Source: Nymphaea colorata (taxonomy: Eukaryota > Streptophyta > Magnoliopsida > Nymphaeales > Nymphaeaceae). From it: 51,843 bases of DNA. Position 1 is the stretch's first letter. Each line of letters opens with the position of its first letter. The stretch lies in NCBI RefSeq assembly GCF_008831285.2, contig NW_022204796.1, positions 1 to 51,843 of the forward strand, written 5' to 3'. A model generated the notes under the pieces. It had not been told where the DNA came from. It worked only from the letters and a program-made list of their open reading frames with translations, and did no database searches. Shown piece by piece: positions 24,028-34,569 of this stretch. The translations under genes and the position numbers were made by a program.

Positions 24028-24468
24028 TCACTTCTTGCTCTAGATAGGTAGAGGGTTACTATTTTTATCTTCTCGAGGTCCTCTCCGATTTGGCGAAGTC
24101 GCATGGCGGTATACGCGAAGAGTTTTGTCTCGTCTATCTTCTTGTCGAGTATCTCTGCGAAGATGACCTGGAAGGCCATGGCGATGCCTGTCTGGTCGAG
24201 ATACTTCTTGAACATCTCAGCCTGCTTCTTCTTCTTGCTCGCCTCGTCGTTGACCTGCTTTAGTATTCAGTATACATCCTATTATTCAGATTGTGACTGC
24301 CGGGGCGGGCTTTTGGGTGATCGGGGGGATTTGGGAGGTTCTTATTTGATTTCCTGTTGTGAAGGTCCTTTGGGTTGTTCGATTTCTTGGGTTATTCGAT
24401 CTTGATTTCTTCTTTTCTGGTTTCTTCCTTCTGAGTGGGTAGGCGGGTACGTTCGTTTTGGGTGGCAT
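24028..24468 (-). CDS. Small protein with docking (RIIa/Dpy-30-like) helix pair (about 140 aa)
   Basis: ATG 24468 (MPPKTNVPAYPLRRKKPEKK), then a Pro/Ser/Gln/Glu-rich linker after one frame change, an 18-nt intron, and a helical module: SKKKKQAEMFKKYLDQTGIA, MAFQVIFAEILDKKIDE, LFAYTAMRLRQIGEDLEK. The YLDQTGI..AFQVIFAEIL..K pattern resembles dimerisation/docking folds used in axonemal complexes (EFCAB10/Dpy-30 group); this is a weak family call. The C-terminal end is uncertain because the printed frame runs on antisense to the neighbouring gene; TGA at 24028 in an adjacent frame is the nearest sensible stop. Confidence 0.55.
24258..24275 (-). other. 18-nt intron containing an in-frame TGA
   Basis: Minus strand GTATACTGAATACTAAAG. 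Splicing joins the Glu-rich linker to QVNDEASKKKK in frame. Its length is a multiple of three, but it contains TGA in the reading frame, so retention would still terminate translation. A 21-nt version ending in CAG is equally possible. Confidence 0.65.
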
Positions 24469-24627
24469 GTGTGTTATTATTATTATTATCGATCAGGTTA
24501 TAACTTTATTAAATTCTTGAATCTATTTTATTTTCCCTCGCTTTTGGGTCGGATTTGCCCGGTAGCATTGCCCTTGCGATCCTATAAATATTTATTTGGA
24601 ATTTTCTGAGGAAGTTTATATTTTTAA

Positions 24628-26984
24628 ATGCAGAAGCAAAACATTTACATACATCCAGTCGAAAATACAGTCTTATTTCCTTATAATGAATACAAATTTT
24701 CCATCTCTCCCACCTCCTACCAGCGTAATCATACATCTATCCAGCCGAACAGTATGAAAACCTTGTCGGGTTCGTCACGAAGATAAAATAAATCGACAGT
24801 AGCGGAGTTATTCAATAAATTGACGGTGTATCAAGATACGGTACTCTGCTTCGCATCCAGAGACTGGACATCTTGGGCAAGGTCTCTGCAGCTGAGAAGG
24901 GAAAGGAGCCTCTGGTAAACTACATCGGTCTGACGTTCGCCAGGTAATCATGAAAGTAAGCTAGATTTAAAATTCTAGCCCTGGCACGACATCAGACCCA
25001 CTTCCGAGCCACCGTCTAGATCTTCCCCGACGAAATCCCAAAGGAGGTGAGAGGGCGATTTAAAAGCGAGCCTACTGCAAAACCTGCGAAAAGAATTAAA
25101 GGTTTATTATGAGTGCGTGAAGAAGATATCGGAGGCGGAGAGCAGCAAGGCGCGGCTGGACGAGTAGACCAGCATCAACAAGATGGTCAACGTGGGGATG
25201 AGCGAGCTGGATGCCGGATGGAGCCAAATTGAAATTCTTGCAGATGGATGATATAATAGCCAAAATGTAACTGCTGGTGGAGCTCCTCAGGGAAAAGACG
25301 GAACGGTCCAAGGGCATGATCGACATATAGAAAAAGGTCAAAGAGGAAATGCTGCCCAAAAAGAAAGCGTCGGCCATTAGCAGCGTCTTTGCTGGCTTTG
25401 GAGAAAAGAACCAAATTGTTTAGAGGATGAATGCCAAGAAATTGCCAGAGTTTGTCAGGACGGAGATCGATAAATAGATGAAAAATATGGGATATGGATC
25501 AGACAAGAACGTCACCGAAAAGTACATAGACACTTTGCTGTAAATCCCATGGATGGAGACCACTGAGGACGTTAAGAACCTCTAGCTGGCGGAGAAGGTG
25601 CTGAACTAGGACCACACTGGCCTCAAGGAGGTCAAGGAGAGGATCTTGGAGTACCTGGCAGTGAGGTTTAGGAACGGGAACTCGAAGGGCAACGTCATTT
25701 GCCTGCATGGTCCGCCAGGCGTCGGAAAGACCTCGATTGGCAAAGCGATCGCGAAGGCTTTGGGAAGATCCTTCACGAGAGTATCCTTGGGAGGGATGAA
25801 TGATTAAGCATAACTGAGAGGACATCGCAGGACCTACGTAGCTCGCTGCCTGGGGTTATCATCCGCGCTCTGATAAAGGCCAAGAGCAATAACCCTGTGA
25901 TTCTTTTGGACTAGATTTAGAAGATGGGCAGTAGCCATAAAGGTAACCCCGAGCATGCCCTACTGGAAATCCTGGATCCATCCCAGAACAGTTCCTTCAT
26001 CGACAACTACGTGGGCCTGCCGGTTGATCTCTCCAAGGTGATCTTCATTTGCACTGCCAATTCCCTCGACCTCACAGGGCCGCTCCTCAATCGGCTAGAA
26101 CTGATAGAGGTCCCGGGATACAGTCGGGAGGAGAAGCTGGAGATTGCCAAGAACCACCTGATCCCCGCCCAGGTGAGAGAGAATGGGGTGGAGGGACTGG
26201 TGGAGTTTTAGAATGCTGGAGTGGAGGAACTGATCAAATACTCCAGCGAGCTTGGAGTGCGGAATTTGGAAAGGGCCATCAGCAAGGTCTGCAGGAAGGT
26301 GGCAAGGAAGGGCAGGAGGGAGCTGGTCACCAAGGAAAAAGTGGAGGAGTTTTGGGGAAAAGGACCAAAAACTAGCTCTGGAGCGGCGTGGGGGTGGTCA
26401 ACGGACTGGCGTGGACCTAACTGGGGGGAAAAGTGCTCACCGTTGAGTCTCTGCAGTACCGCAACGACCAGCAGAAGCTGAGGGTGACTGGGCAGTTGGG
26501 CGAGGTGATGAAGGAGAGCGTGGACATCGCTTTCTCCTGGATCAGATCTAACTTCGAGGAAATGGGCCTGTTCGGCAGTTCCTCCCGGAAGGTGCTCGAC
26601 CAGACTCCCTCCACATCCACTTCCCCGACGGAGCCACCAAGAAAGACGGCCCATCGGCTGGAGTCACCATCGTGGCCTGTCTCTCCTCCCTCCTGCTCAA
26701 AATACCCCCCAGGGAAAGCCTGGCCATGACTGGATAGATCACCCTCAGTGGAAAAGTGCTGGGCGTGGGCGGAGTAAGGGAAAAGTGCATGGCTGCCATT
26801 TACTAGGGCATAAAACAGTACATTTTTATCGATTCAGCATCATAATTCCGTAGGCAAATTTGGGGATTTATAGAAAATCGACGAGTAGCTTCGCAAGCAG
26901 AGTCAGTTCTACGCTGTGAAGGAGATCAAATAGGTGCTGCTGATTGCGTTTCCGATGCTGGAGAAGATAACTGCCAAGCTTTGA
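24628..26984 (+). CDS. LONP2: Lon protease, peroxisomal type (C-terminal AKL)
   Basis: ATG 24628 ([18 protein letters not shown]). It has a short LON substrate domain ([20 protein letters not shown]) and a helical region, then the AAA module: [20 protein letters not shown], Walker [10 protein letters not shown] (25709-25732), [16 protein letters not shown] and Walker B ILLDEIEKM (25900-25926). The protease domain has the catalytic Ser in DGPSAGVT (codon 26654) and the Lys in GGVREK (codon 26783). The product is about 785 aa and ends AKL, a PTS1 peroxisome-import signal, before TGA 26982. It is an ATP-dependent serine-lysine protease for peroxisomal matrix quality control. TAA/TAG stand at the invariant Glu positions of DEAEIRGH, DEIDK and MTGE. 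Frame changes occur near 24700, 24955, 25205, 25860 and 26366. Confidence 0.92.
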
Positions 26985-27093
26985 GCCTTTGTGATGATGA
27001 GTATACTGTTTGCTTCATATGTACTGTCTATCCATTACATCTTTGTTCGATGATAAACTTCATCAAGAGTCTATAATAATCATAATATCCCAC

Positions 27094-28113
27094 ATGAGCG
27101 ACTCCGACTACTTCTAAGTCATCGAAAGCAACTACGAACTCATATAGAACAGCATCAGGGAGGACCCAGCCAGCAAAGGAGCCCCCCTCAGGGTATTCTA
27201 GGCCAAAATTACACCCCCAAGAACCAGGTCGATCTCAACTTGCTCGAGAACCAGTATTACTAGTTCTAGCTCTTCAAGTTCTAGCAGAAGGTCGCAACCA
27301 TCCAGAGACGCTACTCGGACTTTGCCCTGCTCTTCGAGATCCTGGCCAAGCGCTAGCCCGGCTTCATCTTCCCCGCCTTCCCCGAAAACGGCATCTTCGC
27401 CTTCATGAAGACCAAGGTGACGGTGGTCAAGGACGAGGCCTTCATCACCACCCGCCTCCGGGTCATCGAGCGCTTCTTCACCAGGCTGCTCAACGAGCCG
27501 GAGTACAACCCGGAGGTTTGCAAGGAAATCAAGGAGTTTTTGTCCGAGGGGAAGGAGTTCGAGGCGAGGAAGCAGATCGAAAAGGGCAGTGCGGCAGGAG
27601 TGCTCGGCGGTTCTCCTGGAACAGGATAAAGACCTATTTCGCCATCTCCAAAGAGAACAAGTACAAGGAGCACGAGGAGCGGATCCTCTAGCTGAAGGCC
27701 TCTTTCTAGGCTCTGTACGTGAAGTGCCACCAGCTGATCCAGCTTTTGATCGAGTAGAGCAGGAGAATTCTCGCATTCAGCAGTTGCAGGACAGCAGTAA
27801 CTACCTTTTCTACTTCAAACAGTTGATGGCTTCCCACGATGCAGCCCAGACCGCCACCTCTCCGACCTCCAAGCACTGATTTCTCCCTTTTCTGCTAGAA
27901 CGAGGACCTGATGATGGCCAAACGCATCATCGACCGCATGATCCAGCTCAAGAACGACGAGGATAACTACAACTAGTGAGACAGACGGAGGAAAAGTTCA
28001 ATAGTAAAATCGACCATTTTTTGGTAGAGAAGGGGCAGAGTCGAAAGGGGCTTCAGGAGGAGCTGGAGGAGGTGGTGAGGAGGCTGAAGAGCGTTTCCCG
28101 TTTTAGTCACTGA
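27094..28113 (+). CDS. Sorting nexin (PX domain plus BAR-like helices, about 340 aa)
   Basis: ATG 27094 (MSDSDYFEVIESNYELIENS). A PX domain follows: ATIQRRYSDFALLFEILAKR, PGFIFPAFPEN and TRLRVIERFFTRLLNEPEYN, which match the RRYSDF basic pocket, the Pro-rich loop and the last helix that bind phosphatidylinositol 3-phosphate. The rest is helical (EHEERILELKASFEALYVKC, AKRIIDRMIQLKNDED, KGLQEELEEVVRRLKSV), as in a BAR domain of SNX1/Vps5-type proteins. Frame changes lie near 27210, 27600, 27770, 27890 and 27975. TGA is at 28111. The likely role is endosomal tubule sorting. Confidence 0.8.
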
Positions 28114-28170
28114 TTTCCCTCATACTTGGATCATCCCTATACTGAAAAACAATTAAAATCACTCCTCCCA

Positions 28171-29047
28171 TCATTCCATCTTGATCTCGTTGGAGCGGTC
28201 GCCCAGTCCCTCCCTCTCTTCCGCCCTCTCCCTCTCGCGGTCGGCCATGTTGACGCGGTAGGAGACATATCTCTTGTGCATGCACCAGTGGAAGAAGGCG
28301 AAGAAGATCCTGATGCTATTTTCCTTCTTGACCACCCACAGATTCTCCAGTTCGTAGTACTCGGCCATGTCCCTGAGGTGGTTCTCCAGGAAGTCGTTGA
28401 TGTACTCGCAGAAGAGTCAGGTTGGCCTCGGTGAGGACGCGGCGGTTGGACTAGGAGTCGATGATGAATTGCAGGAAGAGCATGAACAGAAGGTAGAAGG
28501 GCTGAAGTGCCGCCACAGGATCTGCGAACAGACGCCGCTGGCGAACTCGAAGAAACCGTCAGCGATGCAGATACTCCCGCCCGCCAAATTGGCTGGCCCG
28601 CTGCGTGTGTTGAGGTATACGCTCATCTATGAAAAAACTTCGATCTAGTTCAGGTGCGCCTTGTTTAGCTATTCGGCCGGCATTTCTCCCAGGAAGGCGG
28701 CCACTTCTCTGATGGCGCGTTCGGCCTGGCGCTAGCGTCTGTCTCTCTCCTCTTGGGTTTATGGAGGGAAGGGATCTGGGGCGGGGGCTTCGGTGGGTGG
28801 GGGGTTATCATCGCGCTTATCTGATTTGGGTTTGATGGGGGACGGCCTCGCTTGTCGTATTGGGATGGTGGTTTGGAGATCTTGCCTGGTGGCTGAGTCA
28901 CGAGGTGAGTACCTTGCCTTAATGTTTCTGTTTGATATGTGTGAAGAGTGCGGCGTAGCTGAGGTAGGTCTTGCCGCAGGGGCATTTGAAGTCCCTAGGT
29001 TTGATGGCGATGCCCAGTTCCTCCTCAAAGGGGTTTTATTTGTCCAT
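28171..29047 (-). CDS. C2H2 zinc-finger protein (about 285 aa)
   Basis: ATG 29047 (MDKENPFEEELGIAIKPRDF). A single C2H2-like finger follows: FKCPCGKTYLSYAALFTHIK with HxxxxxH completed by QKH. A 20-nt intron lies directly after the finger. Then come a Pro/Lys-rich linker (GKISKPPSQYDKRGRPPSNP), a helical block (ERAIREVAAFLGEMPAEELN) and hydrophobic helices (LLFMLFLQFIIDS; SIRIFFAFFHWCMHKRYVSY), ending in a charged tail at TGA 28171. A one-base change occurs near 28740 and others near 28400-28480. Proteins with this layout occur in ciliates, but I know no assigned function. Confidence 0.65.
28893..28912 (-). other. 20-nt intron after the zinc finger
   Basis: Minus strand GTACTCACCTCGTGACTCAG. 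Splicing joins HIKQKHEGK to PPGKISKPPSQYDK, keeping one frame. The unspliced reading leads to TGA-bearing frames. Confidence 0.8.
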
Positions 29048-29189
29048 CAAAACAATAAATTATAAAATCCAGAAATTACTAATTTCCCACACTTATTCAT
29101 TATAAGCTCCCTAATTGTTATACTGGTTGTCCGCAAAGGCCCAGAGTACCTCCCCTCGCACTCAGAAATAAAACGGAGTGATAATATTA

Positions 29190-31979
29190 ATGCTGGGGAA
29201 TAATAATAGCTATGAGGGGGAGGAGTAATGCTTCGACGATCGCGAGGGGGAGTAGGGAGTGCTCCCCGAGGAGGAGCTGCGACTGGACCTCCCCAAGCGC
29301 ATCAAGGAGCACCTCCCCGCCAACGAACTGCGCACCATTCGCCGCCCCTAAAACATGGCGCCCCGCACCTTCTTCCTCGACTCCCCCCGCGCCCTTCTCC
29401 ACGATTAAATCAACCTCCCCTGCGAGGAGATACCCCCCTCCCCACCCGCAGAACAGCCCAGGCTCAAACTGAGAATCCTCAACAGCAAAAATTTGCAAAT
29501 CGAGGAATACTTCCAGCGCGACGCTTTCGCTGTCTCTATAACAAGCTGGAGGGGAGCAGGCCCGAGGGAAGGACCTTCCTGGGGAGGCTGAAGGGGATTG
29601 ATTCCCTGGTGGACTATAATTGGAAGAATTTCAGAGAGCTGCCACCGCCTGTTCCCCCGTTAAGGGCGAAAAAGATAACGATAAGATCGATGCCGACTTC
29701 GAAAACGGCAACCTTTGCAGAGTGTACCAGGGGCGTAGGAGCGGGAGTACTACCTGTTGGTTGAAAACGATGTGAATACGTATGGGTATAATAACTGGTT
29801 CTTTTTTCGATGTTCTAATTCTGGTTTAGGGATTCGTCGTTTCACAATAGTAAACCTGGCAAAGAAAACCTCCTTCTTCGGACAGGGCATGCAGGTCTCC
29901 ATCTTCTCGCGGCGGAGGTGGTCGCAGGAGGGAATAGGGTGGTTCAAGGGCGGAGAGAGGGTCACCTTCGGATCCATCAACTTCCTCCGTACCCACCACG
30001 ATAACGAGTACTATTCCTGCCTCGCCTTCGAATACGAGTTCACCCATGAAGATGACGAGGTTTCTTCGCATTGAACCAGCCCTATACCTACTCCCGGTTG
30101 GTGCGGTACCTGCAGGGAGTGAGGGAGGCGCGCAGGAGGTACCCCTCGGCGTATAAAGTTATGTAGAAGTCAAGAATATCGGGTTCACCATCGCCAATAA
30201 CATCATCCCCACGTCAAGATCAGCAAAAATGCGAAAGGCAACGATGTCGTGCTGGTGATCGCCAGACAGCACCCCTGCGAGACCACTGGATCGTTCATCG
30301 CCGAATATCTCATGAAGTACCTGATAGAAGAGGGCACAGAAGTGGTCAAGCATTTGCTGGAGCAGTTTTAGTTTGTTATCGTTCCGATGGTCAATCCTGA
30401 TGGTGTCATTCATGGAATGTCCCGATGCAACATGTCTGGCTCGATCTCAACAGGCAATGGGGGAAGATACTCTCAAGGTACACATCTGTAATCTAGGAAC
30501 TCACTCCAGAGTAGTGAAAGTGAAGCAGCTAATCTCCTCCATTTCAAAGACAAAGCGCATAAAATACATGCTTGACCTCCACGGTCACGGTAAAAAGTAC
30601 CCCCTCTTCTATCAAGGCTTTCCTCTTTCTTTTTCTGCTGCAGTAGTGAAAAGTAGCACTACCGTTTGCTGTCGTTGGCGATGCGTAAGTCGAGCGTCGT
30701 TTCAGTCTGTCCGAGTGTACATACGGTATCAGCAAGGACAAGGAGAACACAATCCGGTCCAAGATCAACAGCATGGGCATCGGCCACAGCTACACCCTCG
30801 AAACTAGCCTCTACGGGTGGCGCAACCAGCAGGGAGAGGTCAGGCATTTCAACTAGAATGACTACGCGCAGATAGCGAAAGCCTACTCAAGAGTATCTTC
30901 CTCATCGAAGCACCTGCCTCGCTGGCTATGGCGGTCGTAGGCACCACTCGAGACATGCTGGCCACTGAGTTGGGAACCCTCAATGATCCAGCATAGCAAA
31001 ACGATAAGGCTTTGGAGGACAATAACGAAATGCTGTCCGATAGCGACCCTGAGGGGGACGGCTAGACGTCAAGGACCTGCTCTGTAAGTGCGAGAATAAG
31101 ACACTCAAAAAGAAACTGGAATAGCTGGAGAGGAAGAAGCTGAAGAAGAAGCGAAAGGCCAAGGAGGAGAAACTGTCAGGACGGCTCAGTAGTAAAAACA
31201 TGCGAGAATCTTGTCCTTCCGGTTTCTAGTCGGGCAAGCTGTCCTTCCTGCACCAATCGGCACTGGGCAGGGACGTTCTGGTGAAGTTGTAGGCCAAATC
31301 AAACGCAAAGAAGGTGTCCTTTAGCGAGAAGTGGGAGGTGCGGAGGCGGGTGATCGTCTAGCGGCAGGAGAAGATGAAGACCGAAACTGCCCAGCGCTAG
31401 ATGGCCTAGGCCAACAACATCCCCATGCCCAAGCCCACCAGGACCCGCATCAAGAGCGAAATCTCCACCTTCGTCAACAAAAAGATGGAACTTGCAGCCA
31501 CCTCCTCATCAGTCACTGCCAAACACCCCATCAAGAAAAAACCCCTTCCCCATAAGATGAAAACGGAGTTCAAGGAAGTGGAGGAAATGGCCATGCTCAG
31601 CCAGGAAGAAATAAAACAGAGCTAGACCAGAAATCGGCCTTGGAGCTACGGTTCAAGGAGCTTAAGCAGGAAAGCTGAACGTCATCCTCACCGACACTCT
31701 CTCCATCTCCAAATGATGCCCACCGACAAGGAGAAGGAGAAGGAAAAGGAGGAGAAGAGGATGCCGCACCCGCGGTCGATCAAGAACATGGTCCAACGGC
31801 CCAGGAGCGAGTACCCCCATGGGAATGCCAACCGCAAGAACGGTGCGAAAGCAGAAGAGGGCACAGAGAAAAAGGGATATAATAAGTTCTGGCAGTTCAT
31901 GAATCCGGGCGGACAGAGTCCCGACAAAAAGACAGAGAAGAACATCGGCTCAGTCTTCTACTACTTTCCAGTCCTCTGA
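29190..31979 (+). CDS. Cytosolic carboxypeptidase (M14D, AGTPBP1/AGBL family), tubulin deglutamylase-like
   Basis: ATG 29190 (MLGNNNSYEGEEECFDDREG). The N-terminal CCP beta domain shows DFENGNL, NTYGYNNWFFFR and RRFTIVNLAKKTSFFGQGMQ. The M14 core has zinc ligands HPCE (His 30270, Glu 30279), then VNPDGVIHGMSRC, DLNRQWGK, the third His in LDLHGHGKK (30580-30588), and the catalytic Glu in SYTLETSLYG (30800). These enzymes remove glutamates from tubulin tails and other proteins. After about residue 590 comes a long basic extension (KKLEELERKKLKKKRKAKEE near 31110; KKKPLPHKMKTEFKEVEEM) to TGA 31977. Frame changes are near 29527, 29660, 29735, 30060, 30180, 30440, 30620, 30880 and 31060. Confidence 0.88.
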
Positions 31980-32126
31980 TTTTAATATCCTAACTGATCA
32001 TCACCCATCACCCCACCATCACTGCCCATTATCACACACAGCTACTTTCCCAGACTAGCCTGGGTATGTAAGCCATCCCATCCTCCCATCCCTCTATATG
32101 TTCTATTATATGCCAAGAGTAGTTGA

Positions 32127-33290
32127 TCACTTGAGGAAGTAGCTCTGGTAGACATAGGCCTCAGCGATGACGGTGGCCAGATCCTCCTCGGACCATTCCT
32201 TGGTGGGCATGTTCTGCTGGAAGATCATCATTTCCTCGAAGCCCATCTTCTTGAACTTCTTCGAGTACTTCAGGATGATGGCGGCCAGGATGTAGAGGCA
32301 GAAGCCGAAGTAATTATTCTCGATGGCGAGGTAGGTATCGAAGAGGCGCAGGCAGGTCTTCATGGAGAACTGGCGCAGGAGCAGGCAAGTCACCCACTTG
32401 AAGTACATATGGTAGAAATCGATATTCTCGCTGGAGAAGTGAGCCAGCAGCTCAGGGTCCACTCGCTTTATCACCTACTCGATCCGCACGAACGATTTCT
32501 GGATGCCCGGCCAGGAACTGGTGTAGTTGTCCAGAATCCCGTCCAGGATCTTGCTCAGACAGTAATAGGAATCCCCCTCAACGTTACTCAGTTGCTCGTC
32601 GGTTATCTCTTCCAATTTGGAAGGAGAATCCAGCGTGTCCAAATTCACTTAAACGTACTCTGACAGGAAGACAACGATGAAGGGAGTGGCGACGTCGTTG
32701 ATGCCTTGGACGTATCCGCTGGCTGGATGTCTCATATGCCAGACATAGAGCAATCTTGATACTGGATGTGATACCTTCTCATGATTTTTTGTATGCGTTC
32801 GTTGCGGAAGAGGTTGCTTTCGGGGAGGTCCTGAGGACGTCGTCATTGATCAATTTGAATATCTTCTTTTCCTGGGCATCCTGTTCGAGGCTGGGGTTTT
32901 ATATGTAGGTATTGACCATAACAAAATACTCCTTCCGCTTGCGTTGGAGCGTCTGGAGTTGGTTGTCCTGGTTGGTGGGTACGTATTTGAGTAGTATTTC
33001 CAGGAGGGCGAGCGTAGGTCTGGATGTGGGTGTGTTTACTTTGCGGTATGCCGTTCCAGGAGAGTTGTTTTAATTTTTCGAGGTCGACGATGCTGGCGTT
33101 GAGTAGGGTTTCGAAGTGGTCCCTGCGTTGCTTGGAGCTATTGTATTCGAGGTTTTTGTTGGTGTGGGATTTCTTGACCTCCTCCTCGCGGTTGAAGACG
33201 TTGGTCACGTTCAGCTTCTCCTGCACCTCCCCCCGTTCTCCTTCCTGCGTCGAACAATCCCTACTTTTTGAAAAGCTTGAAGATGGACAT
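32127..33290 (-). CDS. TBC1D22: TBC-domain Rab GAP, TBC1D22 type
   Basis: ATG 33290 (MSIFKLFKKEGLFDAG). After a charged linker the TBC domain begins: LEKLKQLSWNGIPQ, TLALLEILLKYVPTNQDN, LQRKRKEYF, RHPASGYVQGINDVATPFIV, SYYCLSKILDGILDNYTSSW, MYFKWVTCLLLRQF, KTCLRLFDTYLA, NMPTKEWSEEDLATVIAEAY. Order and wording match TBC1D22A/B closely; the IEE-V-x-R-I/V-D site has TAG as Glu. TBC proteins stimulate GTP hydrolysis on Rabs, with TBC1D22 acting at the Golgi. The canonical dual-finger Arg and Gln regions are partly obscured by frame changes near 32740-32830; YVQG carries the expected Gln. TGA is at 32127. Confidence 0.88.
33020..33039 (-). other. Candidate 20-nt intron in TBC1D22 homologue
   Basis: Minus strand GTAAACACACCCACATCCAG lies between WNGIPQ and PTLALLEILLKYVPT. 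It has GT/AG ends and the usual 20-nt size, but the exact frame is restored only if one A is also missing just before it, so this call is weaker than the others. Confidence 0.5.
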
Positions 33291-33453
33291 CAAATAGTTA
33301 TAAACTATAACCTTCAGCAGAGATGGGGATGAAAGGTAAAATAAAGAAATATGTCATCGGGAAATGGAGGAATGGGATGGGGATTATAGGGGGGATTGTT
33401 GAGTGAGTTGAGAGGGGGGCAATCAGGATCATAATTATTATTATTAACTATGC

Positions 33454-34264
33454 ATGTCATTCATCCGCACTTGCCGCCGCCTTGAAAAAAGACAAGCACG
33501 TTCAGGCACTCGGGAGTAGGTTCCTCTCCTGCTGGTCACCTCTTCCGATTTCTCCTTCCTCAACCTGCTCGCAGAAACAGTCCTCAAGTACCACCTCTAC
33601 CCCTACAGGCTGCAGCACTCGGCTGGCCGGCAGCTCATGGACTACGCGCCTCCGCTCCTCTGCCTGGGGGACGCAGTGCTGTCGGCGTAGGCCTTGGTGG
33701 AGTTCCTCTGCGATGTCGCGCTCTCCCACCTTCCTCTGGACCAATTCATCGGGAGAAAGGAGAACGTGCGGCGCATCTACCGCTCCTGGGAGGGCATCTT
33801 CAGGCAGGGGGCGGCGGAGGGGAGCGGCGACCTGCGTCTGCTGACCAGGCACGACCTGAGCAGCGCCATTTACGAGTAGCTGCTGCTGTTCTCCAGCAAC
33901 GTGGTCCAGAGGGGCTACGAGCGCATCTTCCCCACCTACAAGCATTAGCAATTCAACATTTAGACCGTCCTCATGATCGACATCGCGCAGACCATCCTCG
34001 CCCACTGTCCGAGAGACACTTGCGACTTCCTCCTGAGAGGCAGTTTCCCAGCCATCATCGATTTCCAGCCCGACTACATCGAGAAGCAGCTGAAGCAGAG
34101 GGAGGAGGACGGCCAGTGGAGGAAGTAGGAGGAGGATATCGTGTATGTGATGCTCGAGAAGAATAGGAGGCGAAGGAAGCACCCAAGAGGTGAGTTTGAA
34201 CCTGAAGTGGTTTGGAGGGGTGCTGGTTGGCCTGGCATTTGTCTTTGGCAAGTGGTCCCACTGA
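33454..34264 (+). CDS. Tail-anchored protein, unrecognised (about 268 aa)
   Basis: ATG 33454 (MSFIRTCRRLEKRQARSGTR). With TAR as Glu a single frame is open to about 34190: SDFSFLNLLAETVLKYHLYP, VEFLCDVALSHLPLDQFIG, NVRRIYRSWEGIFRQG, LLLFSSNVVQRGYERIFPTY, TVLMIDIAQTILAHCPRDTC. A Lys/Arg-rich segment precedes a C-terminal hydrophobic helix (WFGGVLVGLAFVFGKWSH) reached by a one-base change near 34195, ending at TGA 34262. The architecture is an all-helical cytosolic domain with a tail anchor. The family is not recognised. A 249-aa antisense frame here is a shadow. Confidence 0.65.
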
Positions 34265-34391
34265 TCCCTCCACTAATTACGCATATTGCAATCATAACAT
34301 AACACAATACTTATCACACATCACTATCACACCATCATCCGCCCCTATTACTCTCTATGACCCTTCAATCGATGCCTTTATGGATTTTGAT

Positions 34392-34397
34392 AAAAAA
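34392..34397 (-). terminator. Pol III terminator (T6) of tRNA-Arg
   Basis: Six T residues on the minus strand start two bases after the tRNA 3' end, the standard RNA polymerase III stop signal. Confidence 0.8.
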
Positions 34398-34398
34398 G

Positions 34399-34470
34399 TG
34401 ATCGTGACGGGACTTGAACCCGCAACCTCAAGACCCGTAATCTTGCGATCTACCATTGATCTACACGACC
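34399..34470 (-). tRNA. tRNA-Arg (anticodon ACG)
   Basis: Reading the minus strand gives a full 72-nt cloverleaf. The acceptor GGTCGTG pairs with CACGATC (one G-U), the D arm is GATC/GATC, the anticodon stem is CAAGA/TCTTG with loop TTACGGG (ACG = Arg, reads CGU after A34 to I34), and the T arm GCGGG/CCCGT has loop TTCAAGT, then discriminator A. No intron and no encoded CCA. A run of six T on the same strand (34392-34397) just downstream fits a Pol III terminator. It is the only tRNA found in the window and is not a UAR-reading tRNA. Confidence 0.95.
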
Positions 34471-34569
34471 AGCCTAACACATCCCGCCTCTCTCCACTTA
34501 AATCCGAATTCAATCACCCCTTTATCCCTCCTGCACCGTCTTTGGGGAGAAAATAAATAGATCATTTGG

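Noticed and set aside
24628-26984. Lon and neighbours read as pseudogenes because of many TAA/TAG
   Set aside because: These codons fall exactly on conserved Glu positions; with code 30 the genes are functional-looking.
33502-34251. 249-aa open frame on the minus strand
   Set aside because: Shadow of the tail-anchored gene on the plus strand. No coding signature of its own.
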